Assembly (NCBI GenBank): GCA_900291925.1 | Contig: UWYS01000019.1 | Span: 535,404 to 599,403, forward strand | Direction: 5' to 3' | DNA from: Thecaphora thlaspeos | Lineage: Eukaryota; Basidiomycota; Ustilaginomycetes; Urocystidales; Glomosporiaceae | Length of the DNA: 64,000 nucleotides | Shown: positions 44,448 through 54,989 of the stretch, piece by piece | Layout: every line of letters starts with the position of its first letter | Position numbering within the stretch: the first letter of the stretch is position 1 | Made by a program: the position numbers and the translations under genes | The notes under the pieces: generated by a model | Told to the model about the DNA's origin: nothing | The model's input: the letters and a program-made list of their open reading frames with translations, nothing else | The model's database searches: none

Positions 44448-45825
44448 ATGTCCTCCAGCAGCCCCCCTTCGGCCATCTCTCACATCTCGCCCGACCTTCC
44501 CGGCGGCGACCAAGCACAGCAGACCTTCCAGGCTCTATTCCCGCTCCAGATCGCCAGGCTGGAAGAGATCCAGTCCGTACGCTGCACCCAGTACCAGTAC
44601 GGTCCGAACGAGCGGCACCAGCTTGACGTCTTCACCTCCAACGACAGCGACGAGTGCAAGAAGCCCGTCATCATCTTCCTTCACAGTGGCGGCTTGACGA
44701 CTGGTGATAAGAGGATGCAGGCCTCCAAGGGCTCAATCTACCAGAACGTCGGAGAGTTTTTCGTCAAGAGCGGCTACGCCTGCGTGAGTCTCTCTCTTTC
44801 TCTCGTCCTCGAACCGATAGGAGGCACGATTGCGATTGCGATTCGAATGCTGATCCACGTTCCCTATCTCCTGTCCTCTCTGCTATTGTGCCCGGGAACC
44901 ATATGCGCCCAGGTGACGATCAACTACCGTCTCCAGCCCGCCCAGTCTGCCGTCTTCCCAGACGGCGGCGAAGACGTCTCCCTCGTCCTTCGCTACCTCT
45001 CTTCCGACGCCTCCCTCCACCCTTCTCTCGACCTCTCGCGCATCTTCTTCTTTGGTTCCACTGCCGGATCGATCCACATTTCAACCTACCTCTGGTGTCC
45101 CATCTCTCAGGGTCGAAGCTGGCCTCAACCACCTCACACCGCTGCCGAAGAGGCCGAACAAGGCTTCAGGATCGCCGGCTTCATATGTGCCAACCTCCCC
45201 GCTGACTTTAAGAATATCGAGGCGGCAAGGGAAACGGTCACTAAGGGCTACTTTGGCGAAGGGTGGAAGGACTTCGCGATTTGGAACCTGAGGAGCGAGA
45301 GCGAGGACACGACGGAGACGTTGATGCTGCTTGGAGAGATCGATCTGCCGGAAGAGGTCAAGAGGCCGGTGAGTTCCATGTGCCTGGATGGAGTCGATGA
45401 TCGAGACGGTCGGATTCGCAGGGAGCCTGACAATCGACCGTATAATTTCGCCCCCCCCCCCCTCTGCCGGACGTTTTGTCGCAGGTTCGAGAACTGGTCT
45501 CGTCCTGGGAGACCAAGTTCAATGGAACAGACGTACCGCTTCCGCAGCTGGATGTTATGGAGGGACACAACCACTACAGTATGCCAGTGGTGAGTTCCAA
45601 GGCAAGGTGCAAACGCATCGTCGATGGATGGAGCTAGCATCGTATCGTCTCGTCACTGACCAAACTCGCCCTTTCTCTCTCTACTTTGTGTATCTGTTGC
45701 CGTACAACGCTCAGGCCCTCGGTCTAGGAGCGCCATACGATGACTGGACCCCGAGACTTTTCAAGTGGCTCGAGCGCCAGCAGGAAACGTCGTTCTTCAG
45801 TGGACTTCCGTGCTTTGTGGTCTGA
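44448..45825 (+). CDS. Alpha/beta hydrolase-fold protein with Thr at the nucleophile position
   Basis: Esterase/kynurenine-formamidase-like hydrolase. Exons 44448-44783, 44913-45368, 45485-45589 and 45715-45825 give 335 aa, all phase 0. Visible elements: a strand-plus-oxyanion region PVIIFLHSGGLTTGD (family HGGG-type), VTINYRLQP after the first splice (typical V..NYRL), the nucleophile elbow FFFGSTAGSIHIS, and a late EGHNHYSMP with the expected catalytic His. The elbow is G-S-T-A-G rather than G-x-S-x-G, so the nucleophile Ser is Thr. Intron 1 (129 nt) is a multiple of three with no stop, so retained-intron transcripts would stay in frame. No signal peptide, so probably cytosolic. Substrate unknown. 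Confidence 0.82.
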
Positions 45826-46547
45826 GTGCTCGATGCCACGATCGATAGATCGGTCTGGCTCGCCGTAGGGATACGGATGGAGACACGATTCGAACCCCCT
45901 CCCTGGCTTATGGCGTGGGTTCGGGTCGCCTGCGATGGGCTTTGGGGTTCCGGTCAAGCACAGCAAGACTCACCCTCAATGTCCGACGAACTTCCACCAG
46001 CTGCGAATGAAACACGCCAACTGCGCCTCCTTGGACGATCATTGCCCCTTCTGTCTATCAAACAGGTGTCTCTCTGCAGTGTGTTCCTCATTATCACCTT
46101 TCGGATGTCGGACATGCGCGACTCGTACTTGTCGCTTCTTTTCTGCATGAAGACAAGGAGAGGCCAAGCCAAGCCAGAAGGAGAAAACAGCGAGCTGGTT
46201 TGCTGCTACGTATGGTTTCGAAGTAGGACCAAGGAACATCTCGACGGAAAGCAGCAGATTCGAGAGACAAGACTGGTCGAGAGAGTGAGAGGCAGGTCGA
46301 CAGGGCCAGAGAGAAGGAAACGTAAGGGTTGCGGGACGTCATGAGCGCCCAGTTGCGACCATATGGGTCGGTCGGTCGTGCTCCGTACGACTGTGATGCG
46401 GGGGACGAGCGCAGTGAGCGCAAGAGTTCTTGCATCAGAACGGCGAGTTACTGCGAGCAAGGACAGCAGAATTGGAAAGGTGGGATGAAAAGAAGAGCAA
46501 CGACATCGAGGCGACTTCGGAGAGAAGAGAGAGATGTTGGAGAGCCA

Positions 46548-46574
46548 AGAGAGAGAGAGAGAGAGAGAGAGAGA
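46548..46574. repeat. (GA)n microsatellite
   Basis: About 13 GA units. Confidence 0.95.
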
Positions 46575-47663
46575 CTGAGACTGCTAGCGAGGTAAAGTGC
46601 CGTCTGGCATCATCGGACTGGCGCTTGCTGGCAGACGACTGAGCACCGTGTACTGGCATCAGAAGCACACGCCATGCTTCCCTCTTTGTCGCCTGAACGT
46701 CCCCAGTGTCGTTTCACTCCCCTGGCTAGTCCAACCGTGCCCAGACGCGCACAGGTGTACACTAGCAGCAAGCACTTGAACTCACCCTGCGCCTCGAGTC
46801 TCTCTGAGACCATGGTCGTGACGTGCTGCTAGCATCACATCGTCCAGAGAGGAACGATGAAGGAAGGTGGAACAGTCCGAGCCGTGGCGAAAAGCACGTC
46901 TGGCTGGAATCGAGAAATACTACATCACTTATCCCGCGACGGCCTACGCTTGTTTGCCTTCATCTTAGGCAATCACTCCCTAACGGTCCCGGTCCCAATT
47001 CGACGCCTCCGCTCGTTTCCCTCTTGGCCGTCGTGGCCGATACCGCTGTACTGTGCGGCGCAGACAAAGATCATCCGACTCTTCGATCGTCTTGAGTTAC
47101 GTCGAGGCTCGCTTTATCGCTCGAATCGGAAACCGTCACCGCGTCAAAGGTGAGCGTAGCCATGCGTCGTTCCATTCTTCCCCCTTTTCACGTCGCCAGA
47201 CCACACACACACGGGCGGCCAATGCAAACCCACATCCGCACAAGCACAGGTCGGTTACAAACACAGATCAGTTACAAACAGCCGGAAACAAGTTCCGTTG
47301 ACGCCGATGACGGGACATTGATATTGTGGCGTGGGGCGCACAGAAGCCCGAGTTTAGAAAGGCGGATATGGGGTGGGTTGCAGAGACGAGAAAGCAAATA
47401 AAAGGGTACGACGGACGAGTCCGACCCCACAATGGTACGTCTCGCTCGGTCGTGGGGCGCGCAAGTAAGTCCGAACAGCCTTGTCCTCACTTGTGCGCCA
47501 TCGAACGACCGTCGAGATGCTCCCCGGCCGGAAGTGGCGGTGAACTTTTCCACCCCCACCTCTGTGCCAAGATAGGGGGGCCTAAGTGCTCGGCTCGGCG
47601 TCGAGATGGCGGTCTAGCGTGCTGTCAGGTGAGTTAAAGGGGATAGCGCAAATATCGCACTGC

Positions 47664-47669
47664 TATAAA
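47664..47669 (+). promoter_or_regulatory. TATA box of the multicopper oxidase
   Basis: TATAAA, 109-114 bases before the ATG, at a plausible distance for a short 5' leader. Confidence 0.45.
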
Positions 47670-47777
47670 CCATAGCCCTTCCTAGAACCATCGCCCCCGT
47701 GGTTCCTTCAACCTCCTAGGCCAACAAAGACGACTCATGCAACCTACCCATCCTGTCAGCTGGCCTTTCAGTCAGTC

Positions 47778-49919
47778 ATGCTCCGTCCACTTGTCGCGAC
47801 GACGCGTCTCGTCATCTTCGCGCTCTTCTTGTCCGTCTCGTCGCACCATGCTTCGGCCACGCCTGTCGCCCGCCCCGACGACACCCGACCACCGTCCACC
47901 TCGCCACCCTACGATTTCCACGCGCCGCGACCGATCCGCCGCCTCTCGCTTTTCGTCAATGTCACCACACTGTGGTCGGACTGCAACCCGATGTTTTCCG
48001 CGCCCGTCGTCAACGCCACCTCTCCCGGCCCCACCATCCGCGTTCGGGCGGGTGAACGCCTGCTCGTCAACGTCACCAACCTCCATCCCACCTCGCCGAC
48101 CACGATGCACTGGCACGGCTTATCGATGCGTCTCAACCCCGCTTCCGATGGAACGCCCATGATCGCTCAATGGCCGATCGAGCCTGGTCATTGGTTCGAG
48201 TACGACATTCGACTCAGCGAAGACGAGAGGGGAACCTACATGTACCACACCCATGTCGAGCTGGGTAGTATGACTGCTTATGGAGCGCTCATCATCGAGG
48301 ATCCCCCTCCCTCGTCCTCCTCCAAGGAGACGACGCCGACGGTGACGTGGGGAGATGGCGATCTACAGCGACGTCGCGGTCGCAGCGCGCCGGGTGCGCC
48401 GTACAAGTACCACGAGGATCGCATCCTGGCGCTCGGCGACTACTGGAGCATGACGAGTCCGGACATCTCAGCCGGTCGAGCCGCCGATCCCTTCGTCTGG
48501 CCCGGAAACCCGCAGTCCCTCCTCGTCAACGGTCAACAGAAGCGGGAGTGCAACTCTACCGCCGTGGCGTCCCGCTCTCCCACATGTCCTACCAGCTCTC
48601 TCGTCGACTCGTCCAAACCTCTCTGCGACTACCCCGAGATCCGCATACAGTACGGCAAGACGTATCGCTTCCGCATCATAGGTAGTCAGACGATGATGTA
48701 CATCAGTCTGAGGATCCTCGACCATTCGGTAGAGGGGAACAGGTTGGAGCTGATCGAGGCAGATGGAACGTACCTCGAGGCGTTCGGCGTAGATCACGTA
48801 GAGGTTGCTCCGGGACAGCGGTATTCCTGGCTGGTCGCGGGAATGACGAGGGAAGAGGTGGAAAAGGACGGCAAGCGAGGTGTGTATTGGATCAGGATGA
48901 AATCGAGGTGGCGCGTGGGACCTTCAGGCTGGCTCCGACTCGTCTACGAAGACGACGCCGGCGAGACCCTCACGCCGACCGACGACATCTTCAAGCTTAC
49001 GCCGCCCCCGGTCGCTGCGGACGCCAAGTTGCTACCTCCCGAAAGGGTCGGGTGGATACTGGATCGTCTTTCCCCTCTGCGCGGACACGCCCCACCCTGT
49101 CCCGCCGACGCCGAGGTGACACGTACGGTCATCATCAACGCTCAGCAACACCAGACCATGCCCGGCGGAAAGGGCGTACAATGGCGACAAAACTCTGCCG
49201 TCTACGACGAAGTCAAGTCCACCCGCGTCCCTTACCTCGTATCGCTGTACGCGGGTGTTACACCGCGGCCTTCGTACGATCGTGCGTTTGAGCCTCTCAA
49301 CACGACGGCGCGAGAGTCGATCCTTCTTCACTCGACCGCCTCGGATCTCGAGCTGGCACGCAAACACAACTGGCAACAAGGTTTCGACGCCGTCACGGGT
49401 CTCTACCTTGCGCGAGCGGGCGAAGTGGTGGATATCATCATCATCAACCGTCCCTCGGCCATTGCCAACAACACCGAGATCCATCCTTGGCACATGCACG
49501 CGGCGAAACACTGGACACGCACCATTCAAGCTGGTACCTTTTCCTTCCCCGCCTACGAACGCGCCCTCTCCTCTCGAGCCGCCTACACCGATCCGATCCC
49601 GCGCGATACGACCAGCGTCTTTCCAAGTCCCGGTGCGGCCTACCTCAACGAAACAGTCAAGCAGCCCGAACTCAACGACGGCGGATGGTCGGTCTTGAGA
49701 TACAAGGTGGATCGGTGGAATGCAGGCGTCTTTCCGCTTCATTGTCACCTGACGTTCCATCTCAAGATGGGCATGGCCGTCGTTTGGGGCTTGGCGATCG
49801 ATGAGCTGATGCAAAAGGACGGACCGTTGGAAGAGGCGTATGGAAGCAAGCCGGATCGCGTCCAGGGCATGAATCTGGGCTATCTCAAGCCCAGACACAA
49901 CGTAGCGGCCGTGCTGTGA
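47778..49919 (+). CDS. Secreted multicopper oxidase (laccase/ascorbate-oxidase type)
   Basis: Extracellular copper oxidase, single exon, 713 aa. Signal peptide at residues 1 to about 27 (LVIFALFLSVSSHHASA). All four copper motifs are present: L1 TMHWHGLS (about 110-116), L2 YMYHTHVE (about 154-161), L3 HPWHMH (569-574), L4 HCHLTFHLKMGM (655-666). The residue ten past the L4 Cys is Met, as in ascorbate oxidase, whereas high-potential laccases have Leu or Phe. Several N-x-S/T glycosylation sites (NVT, NAT, NST, NTT, NET). Inserted Ser-rich and Arg-rich loops make it longer than the ~520-600 usual for laccases. It might act on phenols, pigments or Fe(II); no Fet3-like membrane anchor is visible at the C-terminus, so a ferroxidase role with the nearby reductase is unlikely. 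Confidence 0.9.
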   Translation: MLRPLVATTRLVIFALFLSVSSHHASATPVARPDDTRPPSTSPPYDFHAPRPIRRLSLFVNVTTLWSDCNPMFSAPVVNATSPGPTIRVRAGERLLVNVTNLHPTSPTTMHWHGLSMRLNPASDGTPMIAQWPIEPGHWFEYDIRLSEDERGTYMYHTHVELGSMTAYGALIIEDPPPSSSSKETTPTVTWGDGDLQRRRGRSAPGAPYKYHEDRILALGDYWSMTSPDISAGRAADPFVWPGNPQSLLVNGQQKRECNSTAVASRSPTCPTSSLVDSSKPLCDYPEIRIQYGKTYRFRIIGSQTMMYISLRILDHSVEGNRLELIEADGTYLEAFGVDHVEVAPGQRYSWLVAGMTREEVEKDGKRGVYWIRMKSRWRVGPSGWLRLVYEDDAGETLTPTDDIFKLTPPPVAADAKLLPPERVGWILDRLSPLRGHAPPCPADAEVTRTVIINAQQHQTMPGGKGVQWRQNSAVYDEVKSTRVPYLVSLYAGVTPRPSYDRAFEPLNTTARESILLHSTASDLELARKHNWQQGFDAVTGLYLARAGEVVDIIIINRPSAIANNTEIHPWHMHAAKHWTRTIQAGTFSFPAYERALSSRAAYTDPIPRDTTSVFPSPGAAYLNETVKQPELNDGGWSVLRYKVDRWNAGVFPLHCHLTFHLKMGMAVVWGLAIDELMQKDGPLEEAYGSKPDRVQGMNLGYLKPRHNVAAVL

Positions 49920-50213
49920 TTGCGCTGATTCGATGCTATCGCTACTTGAGTTTTGACGGGGTGGGATAGTAATCGGCGCTCGCCAGCTTTGTCCCCGCCC
50001 GTGTTCTCCTGTTGCGCGACGACGAGGAATGGTGGAATGATCGACGAGGCGGCCTCTGTCGCCGCGGTTCCCGGTTCTCCACCCACTCCTCTTTCCCCTA
50101 CACACTCGCTCTCCAAATCGTCGATCGACACACGTGCGCAGCCTGCTTGCAATCTGTGGTATAGAACAGGAGTGCGGTAGTGCGGAAATAAGGGACGGTT
50201 GCCATCGCGCCCG

Positions 50214-51328
50214 CTACGCCACCAACGCCTCCTCCCTCTCCATGACGGCCTTGTCCAGCTTGATGAGGATCGTGGTACGGTTCGGATGCTCTGGCGTCGG
50301 GACAGAGTGGGCGGTCACGCGAGCCGGCTGTTGCGGTAGGATCGCTCGATGTCAGTCAGTCGGTCGAGGCCATCATGACGTTGCAGAAAGACAAGAATAG
50401 GAAGTGCAAGGGAAGTTCGAGCGACTTACGAAGCCGAGCCCATCGAGTGCAGCCTCGACGATACCCGCGGTGACCGCTTCGATGGAGAGTTGCGACATTT
50501 CCTTTGGGATTGAGATGGCGCACGAGAAGATGGGGACATTTGTCGAGATCATGTCTGGCGTGCGTGCGTGCGTGCGTGCGTGAGGGTTGGGGGGATGGGT
50601 CATTGCTCTGCGTGGGTCGTATTCGCCACGTCTTACAAGGAAGGGAAGATCGAGCGTCGGGGCTGGGCGCACTCACATTCATCCGACCTGCCCACCTCTG
50701 TGCTCCTCTCGAGGCTGTCGGCCTGCTTTCCGAACGTGGCCTTCCAATACGGTCCATGGATCCAGAGCAGCGTGGGCAGCAGTCTGGTCTCCCTCTTTGG
50801 ATTCTTTGGATTGTTGGTCGTCTCCTGGCGGTGCAACGTGAGGGGGAGCAGCCTCTTGCCGATGTGATATCCGAACAGGGAGAGGCGCTTTTCGAGGTCG
50901 GCGATCCCGTTGACCCTGGCCTGGGCGTAGGAGACGGCCTCTGCAACGAGAAAGTGGAGGCTAGCGAGCGAGACTTCGGAGGAGCGGGTCTTGTCCCTCG
51001 GTCGATCAAGGATGTCGGGGACCGAGTCGTCGTTGCCCGAAGCGCCCGATGAGCCAGTGGAAGGGTGGTCGGACGAGGATGCGAGAAGAGAGGTTCGACC
51101 CGGCCGGATGCCGGTGGCCGAAGAGGACGGGATGGAAGAGGCGGTGGAGAAGGCCTGGGATGTGCGGCGGGACGAGAAGGGAGGCGGAAGGGATGTGCGT
51201 GGAGAGCTGAAGCTGTAGCTCGATGATGTCGTCGAGGGCGAGGGCGGTACGCCGCCGCCCGTTCCTCCGGGCGCCGACGAGGCGGGGTTCGAGAGACGGT
51301 GTGGAGGTCGTGGTGCTTGTGTTGACAT
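50214..51328 (-). CDS. TRS31: TRAPP complex subunit TRS31 (TRAPPC5)
   Basis: Core subunit of the TRAPP tethering complexes (ER-Golgi and autophagy traffic). Exons 51328-50677, 50554-50430 and 50327-50214 give 296 aa. The first ~105 residues are Ser/Pro-rich and absent from short homologues. The TRAPP fold begins ILDRPRDKTRSSEVSLASLHFLVAEAVSYAQ, then FGYHIGKRLLPL, PTLLWIHGPYWKATFGKQAD, NVPIFSCAISIPKEMSQLS and AGIVEAALDGLGF joined to PARVTAHSVPTPEHP and TTILIKLDK. Joins: GTGAGT...CAG and GTAAGT...CAG, both in phase. It ends convergently with the multicopper oxidase (294 bp) and starts 221 bp from the tRNA-Gln gene on the other strand. Confidence 0.93.
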
Positions 51329-51513
51329 GGTCGAATGTGTGCTTTCTGGAGTCGTCTATATCAGACGGCGTGGCGGGCAGGAGGGGGGCAGGCTGAGATG
51401 GACGACGACAACAGCAAAGCAAGACGAGAGCAGCCTCGCCGCAAGTCGACTGTCAAAAGTGGTGGCTCGAGCAGCAGGCCAACAGATACCCTGTCCGACG
51501 TTGTGTATGGGGG

Positions 51514-51520
51514 TATATAA
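51514..51520 (+). promoter_or_regulatory. TATA element 30 bases upstream of tRNA-Gln
   Basis: TATATAA ends 30 bases before the first base of the tRNA gene. The spacing matches the upstream TATA elements used by TFIIIB in fission yeast tRNA genes; its use here is inferred. Confidence 0.45.
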
Positions 51521-51549
51521 ATTTAAGAACTTTGGTTTAAATTATGGTC

Positions 51550-51659
51550 GGTTCTATGGAGTAGTGGTTAACTCTAGCGGTTCTGATGTTCTTCCGATTA
51601 CTCTGTTTTCGGGATTAGTTATACTCCGTTCGCCCCCGGTTCGAATCCGGGTAGGACCT
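51550..51659 (+). tRNA. tRNA-Gln(CUG) with intron
   Basis: Full cloverleaf by eye: acceptor GGTTCTA pairs TAGGACC (one G-U), D stem GAGT/ACTC, anticodon stem AGCGG/CCGTT, loop with anticodon CTG at 51583-51585, T stem CCCGG/CCGGG with loop TTCGAAT, discriminator T at 51659. The intron is 51587-51624 (38 nt), directly after position 37 as usual. The B box GGTTCGAATCC is perfect. A T-rich terminator follows (51661-51676). The sequence is close to yeast tRNA-Gln. Confidence 0.93.
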
Positions 51660-51881
51660 CGTTGTTTATTTCTTTTCGCCCCCCCCCCCTCACCCTAATC
51701 GTACGGCGTCCGCGGGTCTGCCTCGGAAGCCGGACATTCATTTTTTCTGTCCTTCTTCGAGGCTTTGGTGGTGGTGCTTCTTCTTCTTCGTACCTACCAC
51801 TCGCTTGTCCCTGCTTGACTTTGCCCACCACCACCCACATCCACACCGTTTCGGCAGAGCTGTTCCAAGCAGCAAAGCACT

Positions 51882-54854
51882 ATGGAAGACTTGCTGCGAG
51901 CGCTCCACAACGTCGGCCTCGCGCTCCCGGACCCGGAACAGCTCCTCCAGCTCTCCGACCCGGACCCGCAGGTCCAGTCCAACCTCGCACAGCTCCTCGC
52001 CCTCAACACGGGCTCCAATGACTACCAGCAGTCCGAGCACGCCCACAGCGATGGCGGCCATGGCGGGGATGACAGCGACGACGACGACCACATGCCCGCC
52101 GTGGATCCGCTCATCGACGCCGACCTCTTCAAGGGAGCGGTCCAGGCGCTCCTGGAAAACTACAACAAGTTCATCGACAAGGAGCGCGATGCGCTTCAGC
52201 GCGAGAACGCCGCTCTCTCGGCGCCAAAGAAGTTCAAGCCGGTCCCCTTCCCAGCGCTCATGGCTCGTCAGGAGGCAGAGATCAAGCGGCGCGCCGACGA
52301 GGTCCACGCGGCCGCCTGTGACCCAGAGACGGGAAGGAAGCGCAAGCGCTTCTACCTTCCGCGGCAGACGTTCGATGGCTTCGGCAGCTACGCATCCGAC
52401 ACCCCTCTCCCCCAGCTGCGACTCCTCGAAGCAGACGAGCTCGCCGCGCCTAAGCGCTTTGAAGGGCGCTACATCCTCTGCCAGGTCGCTTCGCGCCTCA
52501 ACCTCTACGTCAGCTGCTCGTTCATCGCCACGCTCCCCTCAGGTCAGGCCATGCCCGTCAGCATCTCCCACTTTACGTCGAACCTCCATCTGGCCGGCTC
52601 CAGCCTCGACGATCACCTCCCCATAGGAACCGTCCTCGCCCTCCGCGAGCCTTACATCAGCCTCAACCACTTCGGCAAGGGTGGGCCAGCGCTTGGCGGC
52701 AAGAACGTCTTGGGTATCCGCGTCGACACGCCGTCGGACGTCCACATCGTCGATGGCCTCAGCGACGGCGATGCCGAGCTGCTCGAGGGAATCACATGGA
52801 AGACACCGGTCGAGGCCGACCCGCGCGACCATTTCGCGACCGCCGAAGAGATCTCGAGGCAGAGCCCGTCGCGCATCAACACGAGGGGCTGCCGCTGGCT
52901 GCAGGACGGACCGCTCTCGCGCTTAGCGGCGCGCCGGCTTCGAACGCAGGACGGTGTCCCAAGCGACCGCCATCAGCGGCTAGCAAAGGCGCTCGACGAA
53001 CTCGACGACGAGCAAAGACGAGGTCTCGGTGAACGCACGCGGCAGCTGATCGAGTCGCTGCTCGAGGACAACAGGCCAGGCGCCGCTCTACGTGAGCTGG
53101 CAGCAGCACGGCTCCTGCGCATCCTGGATCAGGACCCAGCACAGGTCGGCCACGACCTCGAGCTCGAAGGCCGCGTCCACCATCGCCTCGGCGACTACGA
53201 ATGCGCCAACGTCTGCTTTGAAGCGGCGCTCAAGGCGGCTTCGGTCGCAGGCGAGGACGTCGCGTCGGCCGGCGAACGCATCTACCCGCACCTCACGGCG
53301 GCGCGCGCATCGCAGCTCTCGGCCGCCGAGGGGCCGAGCCACGAGAACGTCTGGTCGTACTACTTTGACTCGTCGAGCTATCCGGCGCCGCGCTTCGACC
53401 AGGGCGACTGGCTGGGCGCCGTCAGTGTGCAGGACATCCCGGGCGCCGGCCGAGGGCTGGTGCTGACGCGCGACGTCGAGGCGGGCGAGCTGCTGCTCTC
53501 GTGCAAGGCGGCTGCCAGCAGCTACGCCAACGACGCCGGTTGTCGCGGCATCTACCTGCAGCGCTACGCGGTCGAGAGCGGTGTAACGAGCACCACGACC
53601 CAGGTGCTCGCGGCAACCAAGAGCATCCACGCCATGCTCGACCGGCCGGAGCTCGCGCTGCCCATCCTCGGCCTCACCGCCGGCCCGGGCGTTGCCCACT
53701 CGCGCTGGGTCTCACAGCCCTACCCGGTCCCGCCAAAGCGAGAGGCGGGAAGGCCGTCGGCCGACGCCGTTTCGTCTGCACTGGCGTGGATCGAAGGCAA
53801 CCTAGCCTCGCTCTCGCTCTCGCCATCGCCGCCGCAGGAACAGCAGGCGGCGGCATCGCCAAGTGTCGACCACTATCGCGCCGTCCTTGTTGCCGGCCTC
53901 GAACGACCCTGCATCGGCTCGAGCTACGTCGACGGTGTTCTTCGCTTCAATGCCTTTGGTCCCGGCGCCAACCCCGGCGCCAGGACATCGGGCGACGGCA
54001 ACGCAGCAGAGGGAGGCCACGTCGATACCGACTCTGAGCTCTTGCGCTCTACCATGGTCCACCCCCTCCCGGCCATTCTTAACCACGCGTGCCTGCCCAA
54101 CGTCTCGTCGGTCTTCTTCGGCGATGTCGTCACCACGCGCGCCCTCCACCCTCTAAAGGCCGGGACGGAGATTATGCACCAGTACGTGCGCGGCGAACAA
54201 CCCTGGCCCCTCCGTCGTTCGCAGCTGAGCAAGCACGGCTTCGTGTGCTCCTGTGGGATCTGTCTGCTCGATGGGCGCGATGGCGAAGAAGCGTGTCGGA
54301 CACGACAGAAGTTGGTCGGTGGTAGTTTCCCCATGCTTCTCGAACGGAGTCGGTTTCTACTCAAGGACGACGCGGGAGCAAAGGGACAAAGTAAAGAGGA
54401 GAGGGAGGAGGATCATCGTGACCTTGCGCAAAGTCTCGAGGAACTGGTATCGCAGGTCCAGACGACGTACCACGTCGAACGAGGCGACCTTCGACCGGAC
54501 CTGATGGCGCTCTGGCAAAAGATCGCACAACACCGTGCCCAATTCGACCGAGAAGCGGCAAAAGAGGCCGAACTACATGCCCTCACCTACATCGGCGCCG
54601 TCCTTTCCGCCTCATCGTCCTCGTCATCATCGATGATGCTCTCGCGTCTCCCCGATCTACACTTTGACGGAGTGATTCAGTCGATGCTTTCCCTCTCAAC
54701 CCTACACCTCGACGGTGATGAATGGCAGGCCAAGAGGTGGACGGAGACGGCAATGTGGGCACACGAATGCACCATCGGAGGCGGACCCGACGTGTTCCTC
54801 GACCGCTGGGAGGCGGGATATCGACATCTACCGCTGCGGAGGTGGATCAAGTAG
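51882..54854 (+). CDS. SET-domain protein with TPR-like region
   Basis: Predicted protein-lysine methyltransferase of the SMYD/SET-TPR kind, single exon, 990 aa. The N-terminal ~135 residues hold an acidic patch and a short coiled coil; about 140-330 contains FKPVPFPALMARQEAEIKRRADE and KRKRFYLPRQTF. A helical TPR-like stretch lies near 385-480 (LELEGRVHHRLGDYECANVCFEAAL). The SET domain starts VQDIPGAGRGLVLTRDVEAGELLL (about 515-538) and, after a long insert, ends LPAILNHACLPNVSSVFFGD (NHxCxPN type, about 729-748), KAGTEIMHQYV and the Cys-rich GFVCSCGICLL (about 785-795). No MYND finger is seen. Many fungal relatives are uncharacterised; substrate unknown. It is the last gene before the interstitial telomere repeat. 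Confidence 0.82.
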   Translation: MEDLLRALHNVGLALPDPEQLLQLSDPDPQVQSNLAQLLALNTGSNDYQQSEHAHSDGGHGGDDSDDDDHMPAVDPLIDADLFKGAVQALLENYNKFIDKERDALQRENAALSAPKKFKPVPFPALMARQEAEIKRRADEVHAAACDPETGRKRKRFYLPRQTFDGFGSYASDTPLPQLRLLEADELAAPKRFEGRYILCQVASRLNLYVSCSFIATLPSGQAMPVSISHFTSNLHLAGSSLDDHLPIGTVLALREPYISLNHFGKGGPALGGKNVLGIRVDTPSDVHIVDGLSDGDAELLEGITWKTPVEADPRDHFATAEEISRQSPSRINTRGCRWLQDGPLSRLAARRLRTQDGVPSDRHQRLAKALDELDDEQRRGLGERTRQLIESLLEDNRPGAALRELAAARLLRILDQDPAQVGHDLELEGRVHHRLGDYECANVCFEAALKAASVAGEDVASAGERIYPHLTAARASQLSAAEGPSHENVWSYYFDSSSYPAPRFDQGDWLGAVSVQDIPGAGRGLVLTRDVEAGELLLSCKAAASSYANDAGCRGIYLQRYAVESGVTSTTTQVLAATKSIHAMLDRPELALPILGLTAGPGVAHSRWVSQPYPVPPKREAGRPSADAVSSALAWIEGNLASLSLSPSPPQEQQAAASPSVDHYRAVLVAGLERPCIGSSYVDGVLRFNAFGPGANPGARTSGDGNAAEGGHVDTDSELLRSTMVHPLPAILNHACLPNVSSVFFGDVVTTRALHPLKAGTEIMHQYVRGEQPWPLRRSQLSKHGFVCSCGICLLDGRDGEEACRTRQKLVGGSFPMLLERSRFLLKDDAGAKGQSKEEREEDHRDLAQSLEELVSQVQTTYHVERGDLRPDLMALWQKIAQHRAQFDREAAKEAELHALTYIGAVLSASSSSSSSMMLSRLPDLHFDGVIQSMLSLSTLHLDGDEWQAKRWTETAMWAHECTIGGGPDVFLDRWEAGYRHLPLRRWIK

Positions 54855-54971
54855 CTCGCATCGATGGCTTTCTCGACGGGGCGAAGAATGTAATGTATCA
54901 GAGAGCATCGAGCCGCGGCGACAGACGAATATACAACGTCGTCTTCAACATCGAAACAATGCAAGATATGT

Positions 54972-54984
54972 GTAGGGTTAGGGT
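54972..54984 (+). repeat. Interstitial telomere repeat (two TTAGGG-type units)
   Basis: TAGGGTTAGGGTT, in the same orientation as the terminal array 8.8 kb to the right. It lies exactly where normal CpG-containing sequence gives way to the CpG-free transposase relic. Confidence 0.75.
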
Positions 54985-54989
54985 TGGGC

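Larger units (their letters stand above)
45826..47777. other. 1.95-kb intergenic stretch
   Basis: No convincing gene. Contains a GA microsatellite (46548-46574) and, at 47664-47669, TATAAA about 110 bases upstream of the multicopper oxidase ATG. A GATTCGAACCCC motif at 45889-45900 recalls a tRNA T-arm on the - strand, but no cloverleaf can be built. Confidence 0.5.

Noticed and set aside
45860..45960. Possible tRNA on the - strand (GGTTCGAATC T-loop-like motif)
   Set aside because: No pairing acceptor, D or anticodon arms can be built around it.
47670..49919. Iron-uptake pair: multicopper oxidase as Fet3 ferroxidase for the ferric reductase
   Set aside because: The oxidase lacks a C-terminal membrane anchor, is 26 kb away and no permease gene is next to it.
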